NCBI GenBank assembly: GCA_965213935.1
Contig: CBDCAO010000012.1
Span: 186,001 to 250,000 of the forward strand
Origin: Bin52 sp965213935
GTDB taxonomy: Bacteria; Pseudomonadota; Alphaproteobacteria; Thalassobaculales; Thalassobaculaceae
DNA: 64,000 nt
Direction of reading: 5' to 3'
Position numbers and translations under genes: made by a program. Of this stretch, positions 32,879 through 42,477 are shown piece by piece. Numbering within the stretch: position 1 is the first letter of the stretch; every line of letters begins with the position of its first letter. The notes under the pieces were generated by a model. That model did no database searches, was not told the DNA's origin, and was given only the letters and a program-made list of their open reading frames with translations.

Positions 32879-33643
32879 ATGTTGACGGTCGGCAACCTCG
32901 TGAAGCGCTTCGGCGGCTTCACGGCGGTCAACGACGTGTCGTTCACGGTCGATCAGGGCGAAATCGTCGGCCTGATCGGCCCGAACGGCTCGGGCAAGAG
33001 CACGATCTTCAACATGCTTGCAGGCACGTTTCCGCCAACGAGCGGCTCGATCAGTTTCGAGAGCCGGGAACTTGCCGGGATGATGCCCCACCGCATCATC
33101 CACCTCGGCATCGGTCGCACCTTCCAGATTCCGCGGCCATTCCGCCGCCTCTCGATCCTCGAGAACACGGCGGTGGCCGGCTACTACGGGCAGAACCATG
33201 CCGACCGGTCCGAGGCCTGGTCGGCGGCCCGCGACGCGCTGGATCTGGTCGGCCTTCCGACTGATCCGGAGTCCCGGGTCGACACGCTGGGAGCGGCCGG
33301 ACTGAAGAAGCTGGAGCTCGCCAAGGCGCTGGCCACCCGGCCGCGTCTGCTGCTCGCCGACGAAAGCCTCGGCGGTCTGGACGATGCGGAAATGGACCAG
33401 GCGGCCGTCATGCTCAGGCGGATCCGCGAGGAAATGGGCATCACCATCATCTGGGTCGAGCATATCATGGGGGTGCTGATGCGGGTGGTCGACCGGGTGA
33501 TGGTTCTGGATCACGGCGAACTGATCGCGGAGGGCGCGCCCTCCAGCGTGGCCAGGGATCCGAAGGTAATCGAGGTCTACCTGGGCCGGGGAGCCGACGA
33601 TGCCAGTGAGGCCGCCCGGCGCGGCGCAGGCCAAACGGCCTGA
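32879..33643 (+). CDS. ABC importer ATP-binding subunit, LivG type
   Basis: A 254-residue ATPase. Walker A GPNGSGKST, the LivG-specific GIGRTFQIPRPFRRLSILEN, Walker B LLLADESLGGLD and the switch histidine in IWVEHIMGVL are present. The signature motif is atypical: TLGAAGLKKLELAKALA where most have LSxGQ. The same feature is seen in some livG-like families, so it need not mean loss of function. It follows the receptor gene by 27 bases and belongs to the same operon. Confidence 0.93.
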   Translation: MLTVGNLVKRFGGFTAVNDVSFTVDQGEIVGLIGPNGSGKSTIFNMLAGTFPPTSGSISFESRELAGMMPHRIIHLGIGRTFQIPRPFRRLSILENTAVAGYYGQNHADRSEAWSAARDALDLVGLPTDPESRVDTLGAAGLKKLELAKALATRPRLLLADESLGGLDDAEMDQAAVMLRRIREEMGITIIWVEHIMGVLMRVVDRVMVLDHGELIAEGAPSSVARDPKVIEVYLGRGADDASEAARRGAGQTA

Positions 33644-33684
33644 CGCGGTTGGTCTTGTCGTACAGGTCAGGACAGGTGCAGCCC

Positions 33685-34389
33685 ATGCTCGCTCTTTCCG
33701 GAATCGATGCCGGGTACGGGACCTTTCAGGCCCTGTTCGGCTGTACGCTCGAGGTCAGGACCGGCGAGGCGGTGGCGGTGATCGGTCCCAACGGCGCCGG
33801 AAAGACCACGCTGATGCGGGTAATCTCGGGGCTCATTCCCGCCCGGTCGGGCACCATGACCATGCAGGATCTCGACCTTGTCACCACGCCGTCGCATGAC
33901 ATCATCAGGCTGGGCATTGCCCACGTACCGGAAAACCGCCGGTTGTTTCCGCGCATGACGGTGGAGGACAACCTGCGGATGGGGGCCTACATCCCGATGG
34001 CACGGGCCCGCTTCGGAGAGCGGCTCGAGTTCGTCTACGACCTGTTCCCGCGCATGAAGGAACGGCGCAACCAGCTTGCCGGCACACTCTCCGGCGGCGA
34101 GCAGCAGATGTGCGCGATCGGTCGCGCACTGATGAGCGGCCCGAAGCTACTGCTGCTCGACGAGCCTTCGGCCGGTCTCGCTCCGGTGGTGGTCGAACGC
34201 ATCTTCGAGCTGATCAGGGTGATCAGGGAGCGGGATCTCACGGTGCTGATCGTCGAGCAGAACGTGCAGCAGGTGCTCCAGGTCGTCGACCGTGCCTACG
34301 TGCTCGAGGCCGGCTCGATCCGCATGAGCGGCAGTGCGCGGGAGCTTTCGGACAACGAGGATGTCCGACGGCTCTACATGGGCCTGTAG
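33685..34389 (+). CDS. ABC importer ATP-binding subunit, LivF type
   Basis: A 234-residue ATPase. Walker A is GPNGAGKTT and HVPENRRLFPRMTVEDNLRM is the LivF hallmark. The signature LSGGEQQMCAIGRALM, Walker B LLLLDEPSAGLAP and the switch region VLIVEQNVQQVLQV are all standard. ATG 33685 is chosen over 33649 because family homology (MLALSGIDAGYG) begins there. It pairs with the LivG-type subunit to power the importer. Confidence 0.93.
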   Translation: MLALSGIDAGYGTFQALFGCTLEVRTGEAVAVIGPNGAGKTTLMRVISGLIPARSGTMTMQDLDLVTTPSHDIIRLGIAHVPENRRLFPRMTVEDNLRMGAYIPMARARFGERLEFVYDLFPRMKERRNQLAGTLSGGEQQMCAIGRALMSGPKLLLLDEPSAGLAPVVVERIFELIRVIRERDLTVLIVEQNVQQVLQVVDRAYVLEAGSIRMSGSARELSDNEDVRRLYMGL

Positions 34390-34413
34390 ACCGGCCAGGA
34401 ACGGAGGAACCGG

Positions 34414-35388
34414 ATGGTTCGACTCAACACCGGGAGGATCCTGGCCACCCTTGCTGTGATCATGTTCGCATGTCTGGCCTACGTTCCGACGATTCTCAGA
34501 GAAGGCGATATTCTTTTCGCGCTGACGGACGTCTACCTCTACGAAACCATGATCAACGGGCTGTTGCTCGGCGGCGTTCTCGCGCTGCTTTCGCTCGGCC
34601 TCAACCTGATATTCGGCGTCATCGACGTGGTGTGGATCTGTTACGCCGAGGTGGTGATGCTGGGCATGTACGCCATCTTCTACTGCCACACCGTGTTCGG
34701 GCTCCCGCTCATCCCGTCGATGATGACCGGCATCGCGCTCACTGCTGTGCTGGGCTATGCCATCCACTATCTGGTGATCCGCCACCTGGTGAACGCCCAG
34801 CCGATCAACCAGCTCCTGGCCACCGGCGGACTGCTGTTCTTCTTCCAGAGCGCCGCGACACTCGCGTTCGGCATCGAGTTCCGCAACCTCGGCGTCAGCC
34901 TCGGGTCGTTCGCGCTTACCCAGGACATCTACGTTTCCTGGTCGCGGCTGGCCGCCTTCGCCACCGCGGCCGTCTGCGTGTTCGCGCTCTACCTGTTCTT
35001 GACCCGCAGTTACATGGGAACCGCGATCAGGGCCATCAGCCAGGACCGCGAAATCATGACTCTCATGGGCGTGCAGCAGGGCCGGATGTACCTGATGACC
35101 AGCGCCATCGGCGGCGGTCTGGCCGGCCTCGCCGCCTGCCTGCTGGTGCTGCAGTACGACGTGCACCCGTTCGTCGGCCTGAGTTTCGGACCGATCGCCT
35201 TCATGATCTGCGTGCTCGGCGGGCTGGGCAACATGGTCGGGGGGTTCATCGCTGCCTTCATCTTCTCGGAACTGATCGCGCTCGGCGGCTACCACTTCGA
35301 CATCGAGTGGGGGTACGTGTTCGCCTTCGTCTTCTTCATCGTCATGATGTTCGTCCGGCCCGAGGGCCTGCTGGGGAAACGGTCTTGA
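34414..35388 (+). CDS. ABC importer permease, LivH type
   Basis: A 324-residue membrane protein. The N-terminal hydrophobic segment is followed by INGLLLGGVLALLSLGLNLI, the conserved LivH motif, and later GTAIRAISQDREIMTLMGV, a permease-ATPase contact loop. LGGLGNMVGGFIAAFIFSEL is the typical late block. A strong GGAGGAACCGG ribosome site precedes ATG 34414. It overlaps the next permease gene by four bases (TTGA). Confidence 0.93.
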   Translation: MVRLNTGRILATLAVIMFACLAYVPTILREGDILFALTDVYLYETMINGLLLGGVLALLSLGLNLIFGVIDVVWICYAEVVMLGMYAIFYCHTVFGLPLIPSMMTGIALTAVLGYAIHYLVIRHLVNAQPINQLLATGGLLFFFQSAATLAFGIEFRNLGVSLGSFALTQDIYVSWSRLAAFATAAVCVFALYLFLTRSYMGTAIRAISQDREIMTLMGVQQGRMYLMTSAIGGGLAGLAACLLVLQYDVHPFVGLSFGPIAFMICVLGGLGNMVGGFIAAFIFSELIALGGYHFDIEWGYVFAFVFFIVMMFVRPEGLLGKRS

Positions 35389-36353
35389 GCGAGTTCCGCG
35401 TGGCGCTGGCGATCGCCGGCGTACTGGTGGTGGCTTCTGTCGTCGGACTGCCGCCCTATCCCCTGCACATCATGATCGTCATCCTGTTCTGGGCGTTCAT
35501 CTATACCGGCTGGTCGCTCATGGGCCGGTTCGGCCTGGTGTCGCTCGGACACGGCGCCTTCATGGGTATCGGCGCCTATGTGACCGCGCTGCTGTGGAAC
35601 TACGCCGGCATGACACCCTGGCTCGGCATTCCGATCGCACTCGCCTGCGCAATGCTGCTTGCGGTGGTGGTCGGCTACCCGTGCTTCCGGTTCCGCATCA
35701 CCGGTCACTACTTCGCCCTCGTGACCCTGGCGCTGAGCGAGGTGGTGCGCCAGACCATCATCGCGACCCGGGACCATACCGGCGGGTCACTGGGATTCAC
35801 GCCGACACCGAAGGGCAACGATGGCACGCCATCGATCATTGCGCTGCAGTTCGACGAGAAGGAAACCTGGTTCGTGATTGCGGTCGTCGTCTGGCTGGTC
35901 GGGCTCGCGATCTGGCGCCTGGTGGACCGCTCGATGATCCGCTATGCGCTCGACGCCATCAGCGAGGACGAGGACAGCGCGGCCGCTGCCGGGATCAACG
36001 TTACTCGCGAAAAACTCAAGATCACCATGATTTCCGCGGTGATGACAGCGCTCGGCGGCGCGCTGTACATGCAGTACCAGCTGTTCATCTCGCCCGATAC
36101 CGTCAGCGGCATCGCCATCTCCCTGCAGATCGTCTTCGCGGTCGTCACCGGGGGCATCTTCGTGCAGCTCGGCCCAACCTTCGGCGCGGTGATCACCCTG
36201 CTGCTGGCCGAAATCCTTCGGGTGCAGATCGGCACCGATGCGGTCGGGCTCGACAACGCGATCTACGGTATCGCGCTGGTCCTGTTCATCATCTTCCTGC
36301 CAAAGGGCATCCTCGGCTCGCTGATCGGCCGGTTCGTGGCACGGCGCAGCTGA
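35385..36353 (+). CDS. ABC importer permease, LivM type
   Basis: A 322-residue membrane protein. The block GRFGLVSLGHGAFMGIGAYV is diagnostic of LivM permeases; ALDAISEDEDSAAAAGINVT is the coupling loop. TTG 35385 overlaps the LivH stop as TTGA and is preferred; a GTG at 35400 is an alternative. It completes the importer: receptor, LivG, LivF, LivH and LivM in that order. Confidence 0.93.
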   Translation: MSEFRVALAIAGVLVVASVVGLPPYPLHIMIVILFWAFIYTGWSLMGRFGLVSLGHGAFMGIGAYVTALLWNYAGMTPWLGIPIALACAMLLAVVVGYPCFRFRITGHYFALVTLALSEVVRQTIIATRDHTGGSLGFTPTPKGNDGTPSIIALQFDEKETWFVIAVVVWLVGLAIWRLVDRSMIRYALDAISEDEDSAAAAGINVTREKLKITMISAVMTALGGALYMQYQLFISPDTVSGIAISLQIVFAVVTGGIFVQLGPTFGAVITLLLAEILRVQIGTDAVGLDNAIYGIALVLFIIFLPKGILGSLIGRFVARRS

Positions 36354-36448
36354 CGCGCCGCGAGACCGTGGTCAGGACAGCCCGGGCATCGGCGCAACCT
36401 TGTCCCAGTCCCTCTCCTTGACTACGATATGTCGTGGAGGCAGACGAG

Positions 36449-38680
36449 ATGACAACTACATCGGCGGGCATTCGTACCACCGGTCTGGGAGATGCGCTCG
36501 CCGAGCGGTACCTCGCCTACGCGCTCTCGACCATCATGTCGCGGTCGCTTCCCGACGTGCGAGACGGGCTGAAACCGGTGCACCGCCGCCTGCTCTACGC
36601 CATGCGGCAACTCCGCCTCGATCCCGACCAGGGCTACAAGAAGTCGGCCCGGGTTGTCGGCGATGTCATGGGCAAGTTCCACCCGCACGGCGACGCCGCA
36701 ATCTACGAGGCCATGGTACGCCTCGCCCAGGACTTCTCCCAGCGTTATCCGCTCGTGGACGGACAGGGCAACTTCGGCAACGTGGACGGCGATAACGCCG
36801 CGGCGATGCGCTACACCGAGGCGCGGCTGACCGAAGTCGCCGGGCTGCTGCTCGAGGGCATCGACGAGGATGCGGTCGACTTCACCGATACCTACGACGG
36901 CGAGAGCCGGGAACCGGTGATCCTGCCCGCGGCCTTCCCGAACCTGCTGGCAAACGGGGCACAGGGCATCGCGGTGGGAATGGCGACATCAATACCGCCG
37001 CACAATGTCGCCGAACTGTGCGACGCGCTGCTGCGCATGATCGACAAACCCGATCTCGGCATCGACGAGCTTCTGGCCCTGGTTCGCGGGCCCGACTTTC
37101 CGACCGGCGGCGTGCTGGTCGAGAAACCGGGAAACATCCGCGACGCCTACCTGACCGGCAAGGGCAGTTTCCGGGTGCGCGCGTGCTGGAACGTGGAGAA
37201 ACTGCAGAACGGCACCTGGCAGGTGGTGGTCACCGAAATTCCGTATCAGGTCCAGAAGGCGCGACTGGTGGAACGGCTCGCCGAGCTCATCGAGGGGCGC
37301 AAGATCGCGATGCTCGCCGATATCCGCGACGAATCGGCAGAAGACATCCGCCTGGTACTCGAGCCGCGCAGCCGCAGGGTCGACCCCGAACTGATGATGG
37401 AGAGCCTGTTTGCGACCACGCCGCTCGAGTCGCGGGTACAGCTCAACCTGAACGTGCTCGACGCCTCGCGCACACCCCGGGTCATGTCGCTGTCCCAGGC
37501 GCTGCAGGGGTTCCTCCATCATCGCCACGAGGTCCTGATCCGGCGCAAGACCCACCGCCTGACCAGGATCGAGGAACGCCTCGAGGTTCTCCAAGGCTAC
37601 CTCGTCGCCTACCTCAACATCGACGAGGTGATCCGGATCATCCGCGAGGAGGATGATCCCAAGACGGTCATGCGCGTACGCTGGGAGCTCACGGACCGCC
37701 AGGCCGAAGCCGTCCTCAACATGCGGCTGCGCGTACTGAGAAAGCTCGAGGAAATCGAGATCCGCAAGGAATTCGACGGGCTGTCGGACGAGAAGGCGGA
37801 AATCGAGGCCCTGCTGAAGAACCCGGACCTGCTGTGGCAGGCCGTCGCGGGCGAACTGTCGCGCCTGCGCGAGTCCTTCGGACCGGACACCGAACTCGGT
37901 CGACGGCGGACCGCGATCGGCGGGCCGCCGCCCGACATCGAGATTCCGCCGGACGCACTTACCGAACGCGAACCGGTCACCGTGGTCTGTTCCGAGAAGG
38001 GCTGGATCCGGGTGATCAAGGGTCACGGCGCGGACGAGACCGGGTTCCGGTTCAAGGAAGGCGACAGCCTCCGGTTCCTGTTGCGGGCCCACACCACCGA
38101 CCTGCTCACTCTGGTCGCGAGCGACGGGCGCGCCTACAGCGTGCAGGCGGACAGGCTTCCGCGCGGCCGCGGCCATGGCGAACCCCTGCGCCTGCTGATC
38201 GACATGGCGGAGGACCACGACCTCGTGGCCCTGCTGGTGCACCGAGAGCACGCCCGCTACCTGATCGCCAGCGGAGACGGCCGCGGCTTCCTGGTTCCGG
38301 GCAGCAGGTTCGGCGCCCGGACCCGGACCGGGCGCCAGGTCATGTCGCCGGCAGACGGCGCCCGGGTCGTGCTGTGCCGGCAGGTCGGGGGCGATCACGT
38401 GGCTGTGGTCGGCAGCAACCGCAGGATGCTGGTGTTCCCGATCGACGAACTCCCGGAACGCTCTGGCGGCAAGGGGGTCATCCTGCAGCGGTACGCCCGG
38501 GGCAGCTTTGCCGACGCGACGGTACTGAGCGCCGAAGACGGCCTGACCTGGCCGATGCAGGGAGGACGCCAGCGTCGAATCCGCGAACTCGGCCAGTGGA
38601 TGGGCCGACGCGGACAGGCCGGTGTCGCGGTTCCGAACGGCTTCCCGCGCCCGCCGCGATTTCCCGAGGGCGGGGCCTGA
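36449..38680 (+). CDS. parC: DNA topoisomerase IV subunit A
   Basis: A 743-residue type IIA topoisomerase subunit that unlinks daughter chromosomes with ParE (not in the window). The N-terminus LAERYLAYALSTIMSRSLPD and KPVHRRLLYAM are standard. The catalytic Tyr122 lies in AAMRYTEARLT, next to Arg121. The breakage-reunion core is followed by a C-terminal beta-propeller with repeats such as GWIRVIKGHG and RMLVFPIDELPERSGGKGVI. The length fits alphaproteobacterial ParC, which is shorter than GyrA. ATG 36449 is chosen over GTG 36434 for its GTGGAGG site. The gene stands alone. Confidence 0.95.
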   Translation: MTTTSAGIRTTGLGDALAERYLAYALSTIMSRSLPDVRDGLKPVHRRLLYAMRQLRLDPDQGYKKSARVVGDVMGKFHPHGDAAIYEAMVRLAQDFSQRYPLVDGQGNFGNVDGDNAAAMRYTEARLTEVAGLLLEGIDEDAVDFTDTYDGESREPVILPAAFPNLLANGAQGIAVGMATSIPPHNVAELCDALLRMIDKPDLGIDELLALVRGPDFPTGGVLVEKPGNIRDAYLTGKGSFRVRACWNVEKLQNGTWQVVVTEIPYQVQKARLVERLAELIEGRKIAMLADIRDESAEDIRLVLEPRSRRVDPELMMESLFATTPLESRVQLNLNVLDASRTPRVMSLSQALQGFLHHRHEVLIRRKTHRLTRIEERLEVLQGYLVAYLNIDEVIRIIREEDDPKTVMRVRWELTDRQAEAVLNMRLRVLRKLEEIEIRKEFDGLSDEKAEIEALLKNPDLLWQAVAGELSRLRESFGPDTELGRRRTAIGGPPPDIEIPPDALTEREPVTVVCSEKGWIRVIKGHGADETGFRFKEGDSLRFLLRAHTTDLLTLVASDGRAYSVQADRLPRGRGHGEPLRLLIDMAEDHDLVALLVHREHARYLIASGDGRGFLVPGSRFGARTRTGRQVMSPADGARVVLCRQVGGDHVAVVGSNRRMLVFPIDELPERSGGKGVILQRYARGSFADATVLSAEDGLTWPMQGGRQRRIRELGQWMGRRGQAGVAVPNGFPRPPRFPEGGA

Positions 38681-38838
38681 CCAGGCTGTGTTCCGTGGCC
38701 CGGTCCGCAAGACCCGAAACGGGCGTTCACGACAATGACTTGAACATGTAGTCAAATCTTGGCACAATTTGGACACGGCAAGACCATCAACGACATCGGC
38801 TACACATCGGCCAGGTCACAACAAGGAAAATAATAATC
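38681..38838 (+). promoter_or_regulatory. leader and promoter region of rhlE
   Basis: A candidate sigma-70 promoter reads TTGAAC (38740-38745), a 17-base gap, then CACAAT (38763-38768). This gives a 5' leader of about 65 bases that is AT-rich before the gene. The match is 4 of 6 at each box. Confidence 0.35.
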
Positions 38839-40158
38839 TTGCAATTTTCAGAACTGGGCCTCAGCGATGAGGTCGTTGGAGCGGTCGCCGATTCCGGATA
38901 CACCACGCCGACGCCGATCCAGGAACAGGCGATCCCGATCGTCCTGCAGGGTCGCGATGTTCTCGGCTGTGCCCAGACGGGAACCGGCAAGACCGCCTCC
39001 TTCACCCTGCCGATGATCGATATCCTCTCTTCCGGACAGGCCAAGGCACGCATGCCGCGTTCGCTGACCCTGTGCCCGACGAGGGAGCTTGCCGCCCAGG
39101 TTGCGGACAGTTTCGAGCGATACGGCAAGAACTGTTCACTCACCAAGGCATTGCTGATCGGCGGCGTCGCCTTCGGTGAGCAGGACCTGAAGCTCGACCG
39201 CGGTGTCGACGTTCTGGTCGCCACTCCCGGCCGCCTGCTTGATCACATCGAACGCGGCCGGGTACTCCTGAACGATGTCAAGATCCTGGTCATCGACGAG
39301 GCCGACAGGATGCTGGACATGGGGTTCATCCCGGATGTCCAACGGATTGTCTCGCTGCTGCCCCGTATCCGCCAGACCCTGTTCTTTTCCGCGACGCTCG
39401 ACCGGGGCATACGCGAGCTCGCGGACGGTTTCCTGATCAATCCGAAGTCGATCACGGTTGCGCCGCCGTCCAGCACGGCGGAAACGGTAGAACAGTTCCT
39501 CCTGCTGACCGAGGCATGGAAGAAGCGGGCGGTGCTGCGCACCCTGATCGACCGGGAGAACGTCGGCAACGCGCTGATCTTTTGCAACCGCAAGCGTGAC
39601 GTGGGCATCGTCCACCGCTCACTGGTCCGCCACGGCTACGACGCGGTGGTCCTGCACGGAGACATGTCACAGCCGGCGCGGACTGAAACCCTGACACGGT
39701 TCAAGGCCGGGGATGCCCGCCTCCTGGTTGCGAGCGATGTCGCAGCGCGCGGCCTCGACATTGCCGAACTCAGCCACGTGTTCAACTTCGATGTTCCAAC
39801 CAACGCAGAGGACTACATACACCGCATCGGCCGGACCGGCCGCGCCGGTCGTTCCGGACGCGCGTTCACCATCTCGACCGACGAGGATTCCCGGTATCTG
39901 CAGGCAATTCGCAGCCTGATCAAGAGATCGATCGAAACCATCGACCTCGACATCAAGGACCAGCTGGTCCGGGGACGGACCGGCAACGCCAGGAAGGGTG
40001 CGCGCATGGTGCAGGAGCAGGCAGCGGGAATGCGATCCGGCACACAGCGGCACCGGGAACTGGTACCTCCGCCGGTGCCCAAGAATGCGCCCACCACCGG
40101 ACTTGGCGACCATACACCGGCGTTTCTGCTGCGTCCTGCGCGTCCGGGAGTGGCCTGA
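38839..40158 (+). CDS. rhlE: DEAD-box ATP-dependent RNA helicase, RhlE type
   Basis: A 439-residue RNA helicase. The Q motif TPTPIQEQAI, Walker A AQTGTGKT (45-52), DEAD (VIDEADRMLDMGF), SAT in FFSATLD, and motif VI HRIGRTGRAGRSG are all present. It unwinds short RNA duplexes, usually in ribosome assembly or RNA decay. The TTG start at 38839 follows an AAGGAAAA ribosome site; there is no better start. The basic C-terminal tail (ARKGARMVQEQ, TQRHRELVPP) likely binds RNA. The N-terminal core is close to RhlE of proteobacteria. Confidence 0.93.
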   Translation: MQFSELGLSDEVVGAVADSGYTTPTPIQEQAIPIVLQGRDVLGCAQTGTGKTASFTLPMIDILSSGQAKARMPRSLTLCPTRELAAQVADSFERYGKNCSLTKALLIGGVAFGEQDLKLDRGVDVLVATPGRLLDHIERGRVLLNDVKILVIDEADRMLDMGFIPDVQRIVSLLPRIRQTLFFSATLDRGIRELADGFLINPKSITVAPPSSTAETVEQFLLLTEAWKKRAVLRTLIDRENVGNALIFCNRKRDVGIVHRSLVRHGYDAVVLHGDMSQPARTETLTRFKAGDARLLVASDVAARGLDIAELSHVFNFDVPTNAEDYIHRIGRTGRAGRSGRAFTISTDEDSRYLQAIRSLIKRSIETIDLDIKDQLVRGRTGNARKGARMVQEQAAGMRSGTQRHRELVPPPVPKNAPTTGLGDHTPAFLLRPARPGVA

Positions 40159-40203
40159 ACCACGGTAAGCCGGCGGACATGACCAGGGGCGGGGGGTGAG
40201 GCC

Positions 40204-40446
40204 ATGCAGACGATTTTTGTCCAGGTCAAGTGCGAACCGGGAGCGGCCTACGTTGTGGCGGACGCCGTGGCGCAGGGGATCGACGAGGTGTCCGAGACCT
40301 ATTCGACCTCGGGTCACTACGATGTGCTGCTGAAGTGCTACCTCCCGGACAGCACGGATATCGGTCACTTCGTGACCGAGAAAATTCAGCGCCTTGAAGG
40401 AGTGCGCGACACCTTCACCATCATTACGTTCAAGGCCTTCGGTTGA
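40204..40446 (+). CDS. stand-alone Lrp/AsnC ligand-binding (RAM) domain protein
   Basis: An 80-residue protein consisting only of the AsnC-type effector-binding domain: MQTIFVQVKCEPGAAYVVAD, STSGHYDVLLKCYL and VRDTFTIITFKAFG. It lacks a DNA-binding helix-turn-helix. Such proteins form rings that bind amino acids and may modulate Lrp-type regulators. It lies between rhlE and the SulP transporter gene on the same strand with gaps of 45 and 78 bases. Confidence 0.9.
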   Translation: MQTIFVQVKCEPGAAYVVADAVAQGIDEVSETYSTSGHYDVLLKCYLPDSTDIGHFVTEKIQRLEGVRDTFTIITFKAFG

Positions 40447-40524
40447 CACATCGTCGAACGGCCGGGCGAGACTGTCGGGGAGGAACCGCAGTCCCCGCCA
40501 ACCGGACCGGATCGGCAGGTTGAC

Positions 40525-42165
40525 GTGGCTCGATTCAAGACCGACTACAGCCTGAGCGACCTCTGGCGGGACGCGCTCGGTGGCACCACGGCGATGTTTG
40601 TCGCCCTGCCGCTCGCAGTCGCCTACGGCGTTGTTTCCGGCCTGGGAGCTGCGGCCGGGCTCTACGGTGCGGTCGCGGTCGGATTCTTCACCGCCGTCTT
40701 CGGCGGCACGTCGACCCAGATATCGGGACCGACGGCGCCGATGGCCATCATCATGGCGGTTATCGTCACCGACTACTCAAACACCCTGTCCGAAGCCCTC
40801 ATGATCGTGATGCTTGCCGGGGTGTTTCAGATCATGATCGGGCTGCTGCGGCTCGGCCAGTTCGTTGCCTATACCCCGCACGTGGTGGTGGCCAGCTTCA
40901 TGACGGCCATCGGCATCCTGGTGATGGCAATCCAGGTCCTGCCGATGCTCGGCTCGGCACCGGCGCCGGGAGGGGTTATCGGCATGCTGTCGGGGTTGCC
41001 CGACGCGCTCCGTACCATCAACTACAGCGCACTCGCCATTGGATGCTCCACCCTCGGCGTGGCCATAATCTGGCCGAAACGGCTTCACCGTTATCTGCCA
41101 CGCACCCTCGCCGGACTGGCGGCGGGAACGACACTGGGGCTTCTGTGGCTGGGCGATGCGCCGGTCCTCGGGCCGGTTCCGACCACTCTCATGGTTCCAG
41201 ACCTGACACTGCCGTCGATCAGCTTCCTGCTTGACGCGCTGCAGCCCGCGCTCCTCCTGGCGTCGATCGGCTCGATCGTCAGCCTGCTTACCGCGCTCGC
41301 CGCCGATTCCCTGACCCGGACGAGCCATGATCCGGAGCGAGAGCTGGTTAGCCAGGGCCTTGGCAACCTGGCCGCCGGGTTGATCGGAGGCCTGCCGGGT
41401 GGCGGGACCCCGGTCTACACGGTCGCCAATATCCGTGCCGGAGGGCACACGAGGGTATCCGGCCTGATCTGCGCCCTGCTGCTGCTGGCGCTGTTGCTCG
41501 GTCTTGCGCCCTATGCCGACCCGATCCCGCTGGCGGCCCTGGCCGGAGTGCTCTTCAAGGTCGGGTGGGACCTGGTCGACTGGTCACTGCTGGCGCGCCT
41601 GCACAGGCTTCGCAGCGAGTACGCCGTCACCATCGTGGTCACGACGCTGATTGCCGTGTTCATCGGTCCGATCCTGGCGGTGGTGCTGGGGTTGATCATC
41701 TCTTTCCTCGCCGGCGCCCTCCGGGTCGGGCAACTGGAACTCGACAGCGTGATTTCGGTCCCTCTGCTGGACTCGGTATTTCTTTATGACGATGACGAAC
41801 CGGAGGATGCGGATCCGTTTTCCGCGCGGGTCGGAATGCTTGTTCTCAAGGGGAGCCTCACGGTGGCGTCGTCGAAGAAGCTGGTCCGTATCATCAGTAT
41901 CGACCTGCTCGAGCACGAGGTCGTGATCTTCGACTTTGCCGGCGCAACCTACATGGACGACAGCGCCGCGACGGTTGTGAGGCAGCTGATCGACCTCGCT
42001 GCCCACGAGGAAACGCCAACCATCGTCACCGGGAGTTCCGGGGAGATCGCCGAGACACTCGAGGCCTTCGATGTCCTGCACTCGGTCCCGAGCGAGCGGA
42101 TTGTTGAGAACCAGGACCAGGCCCGGGGCATCGCCCGGCAGATCCTCGGACTTGATCCGGCATAA
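40525..42165 (+). CDS. SulP-family anion transporter with STAS domain
   Basis: A 546-residue SulP transporter for sulfate, bicarbonate or dicarboxylates. DALGGTTAMFVALPLAVAYG and ISGPTAPMAIIMAVIV are the SulP signature regions. About 11-12 membrane segments follow, then a cytoplasmic STAS domain (residues about 430-540) with VVIFDFAGATYMDDSAATVV, where DDSA takes the place of the anti-sigma-antagonist DSSG. The start is GTG 40525. The substrate cannot be set from sequence. Confidence 0.9.
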   Translation: MARFKTDYSLSDLWRDALGGTTAMFVALPLAVAYGVVSGLGAAAGLYGAVAVGFFTAVFGGTSTQISGPTAPMAIIMAVIVTDYSNTLSEALMIVMLAGVFQIMIGLLRLGQFVAYTPHVVVASFMTAIGILVMAIQVLPMLGSAPAPGGVIGMLSGLPDALRTINYSALAIGCSTLGVAIIWPKRLHRYLPRTLAGLAAGTTLGLLWLGDAPVLGPVPTTLMVPDLTLPSISFLLDALQPALLLASIGSIVSLLTALAADSLTRTSHDPERELVSQGLGNLAAGLIGGLPGGGTPVYTVANIRAGGHTRVSGLICALLLLALLLGLAPYADPIPLAALAGVLFKVGWDLVDWSLLARLHRLRSEYAVTIVVTTLIAVFIGPILAVVLGLIISFLAGALRVGQLELDSVISVPLLDSVFLYDDDEPEDADPFSARVGMLVLKGSLTVASSKKLVRIISIDLLEHEVVIFDFAGATYMDDSAATVVRQLIDLAAHEETPTIVTGSSGEIAETLEAFDVLHSVPSERIVENQDQARGIARQILGLDPA

Positions 42166-42477
42166 CCCGGAGCACGGGAGGCGGTTCCCCGCCCGACCCG
42201 GAAGAGTCCCCGATACTTCGTCCCGGCGGCCACCCCGTGCCAGCCTGCCTGCCGGTCAGGAACATCCGGTCGAATGCGGATACCCCGGCCGAGTAAACAA
42301 TTGTATACACGTTTCGCGGTGCGCATCGCCACGCGGTACACAACACTCGTTCCCGGTTGGCGGACTGCGCGCTTACCGGACGGAAGTCGAACCCGTTGGC
42401 CTGCGAAAACAGGTTGCCGCTACTTGATGCATCTCCCTTGCCGGAACTTGGCCCGGTGCGACAAGAAGCTCGATGGT
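42166..42477. other. 312-base intergenic region
   Basis: It lies between the convergent ends of the SulP gene and the MazF-type toxin gene. An AT-rich word, AACAATTGTATACACG, near 42296-42311 contains the palindrome GTATAC, but no gene reads from it. No clear terminator hairpin was found. Confidence 0.35.

Noticed and set aside
31352..33634. 760-codon leftward open frame across the receptor and livG genes
   Set aside because: No domain signal; the receptor and ATPase on the other strand are unambiguous.
36989..38776. 595-codon leftward frame opposite parC
   Set aside because: Antisense shadow; parC motifs are intact on the plus strand.
38755..38785. sigma-54 promoter (TTGGCAC) before rhlE
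   Set aside because: The -12 TTGC element is absent at the needed spacing; a sigma-70-like pair fits better.
42296..42311. GntR-type operator in the AT-rich word with GTATAC
   Set aside because: The half-site spacing does not fit the family consensus and the word lies between two convergent gene ends.
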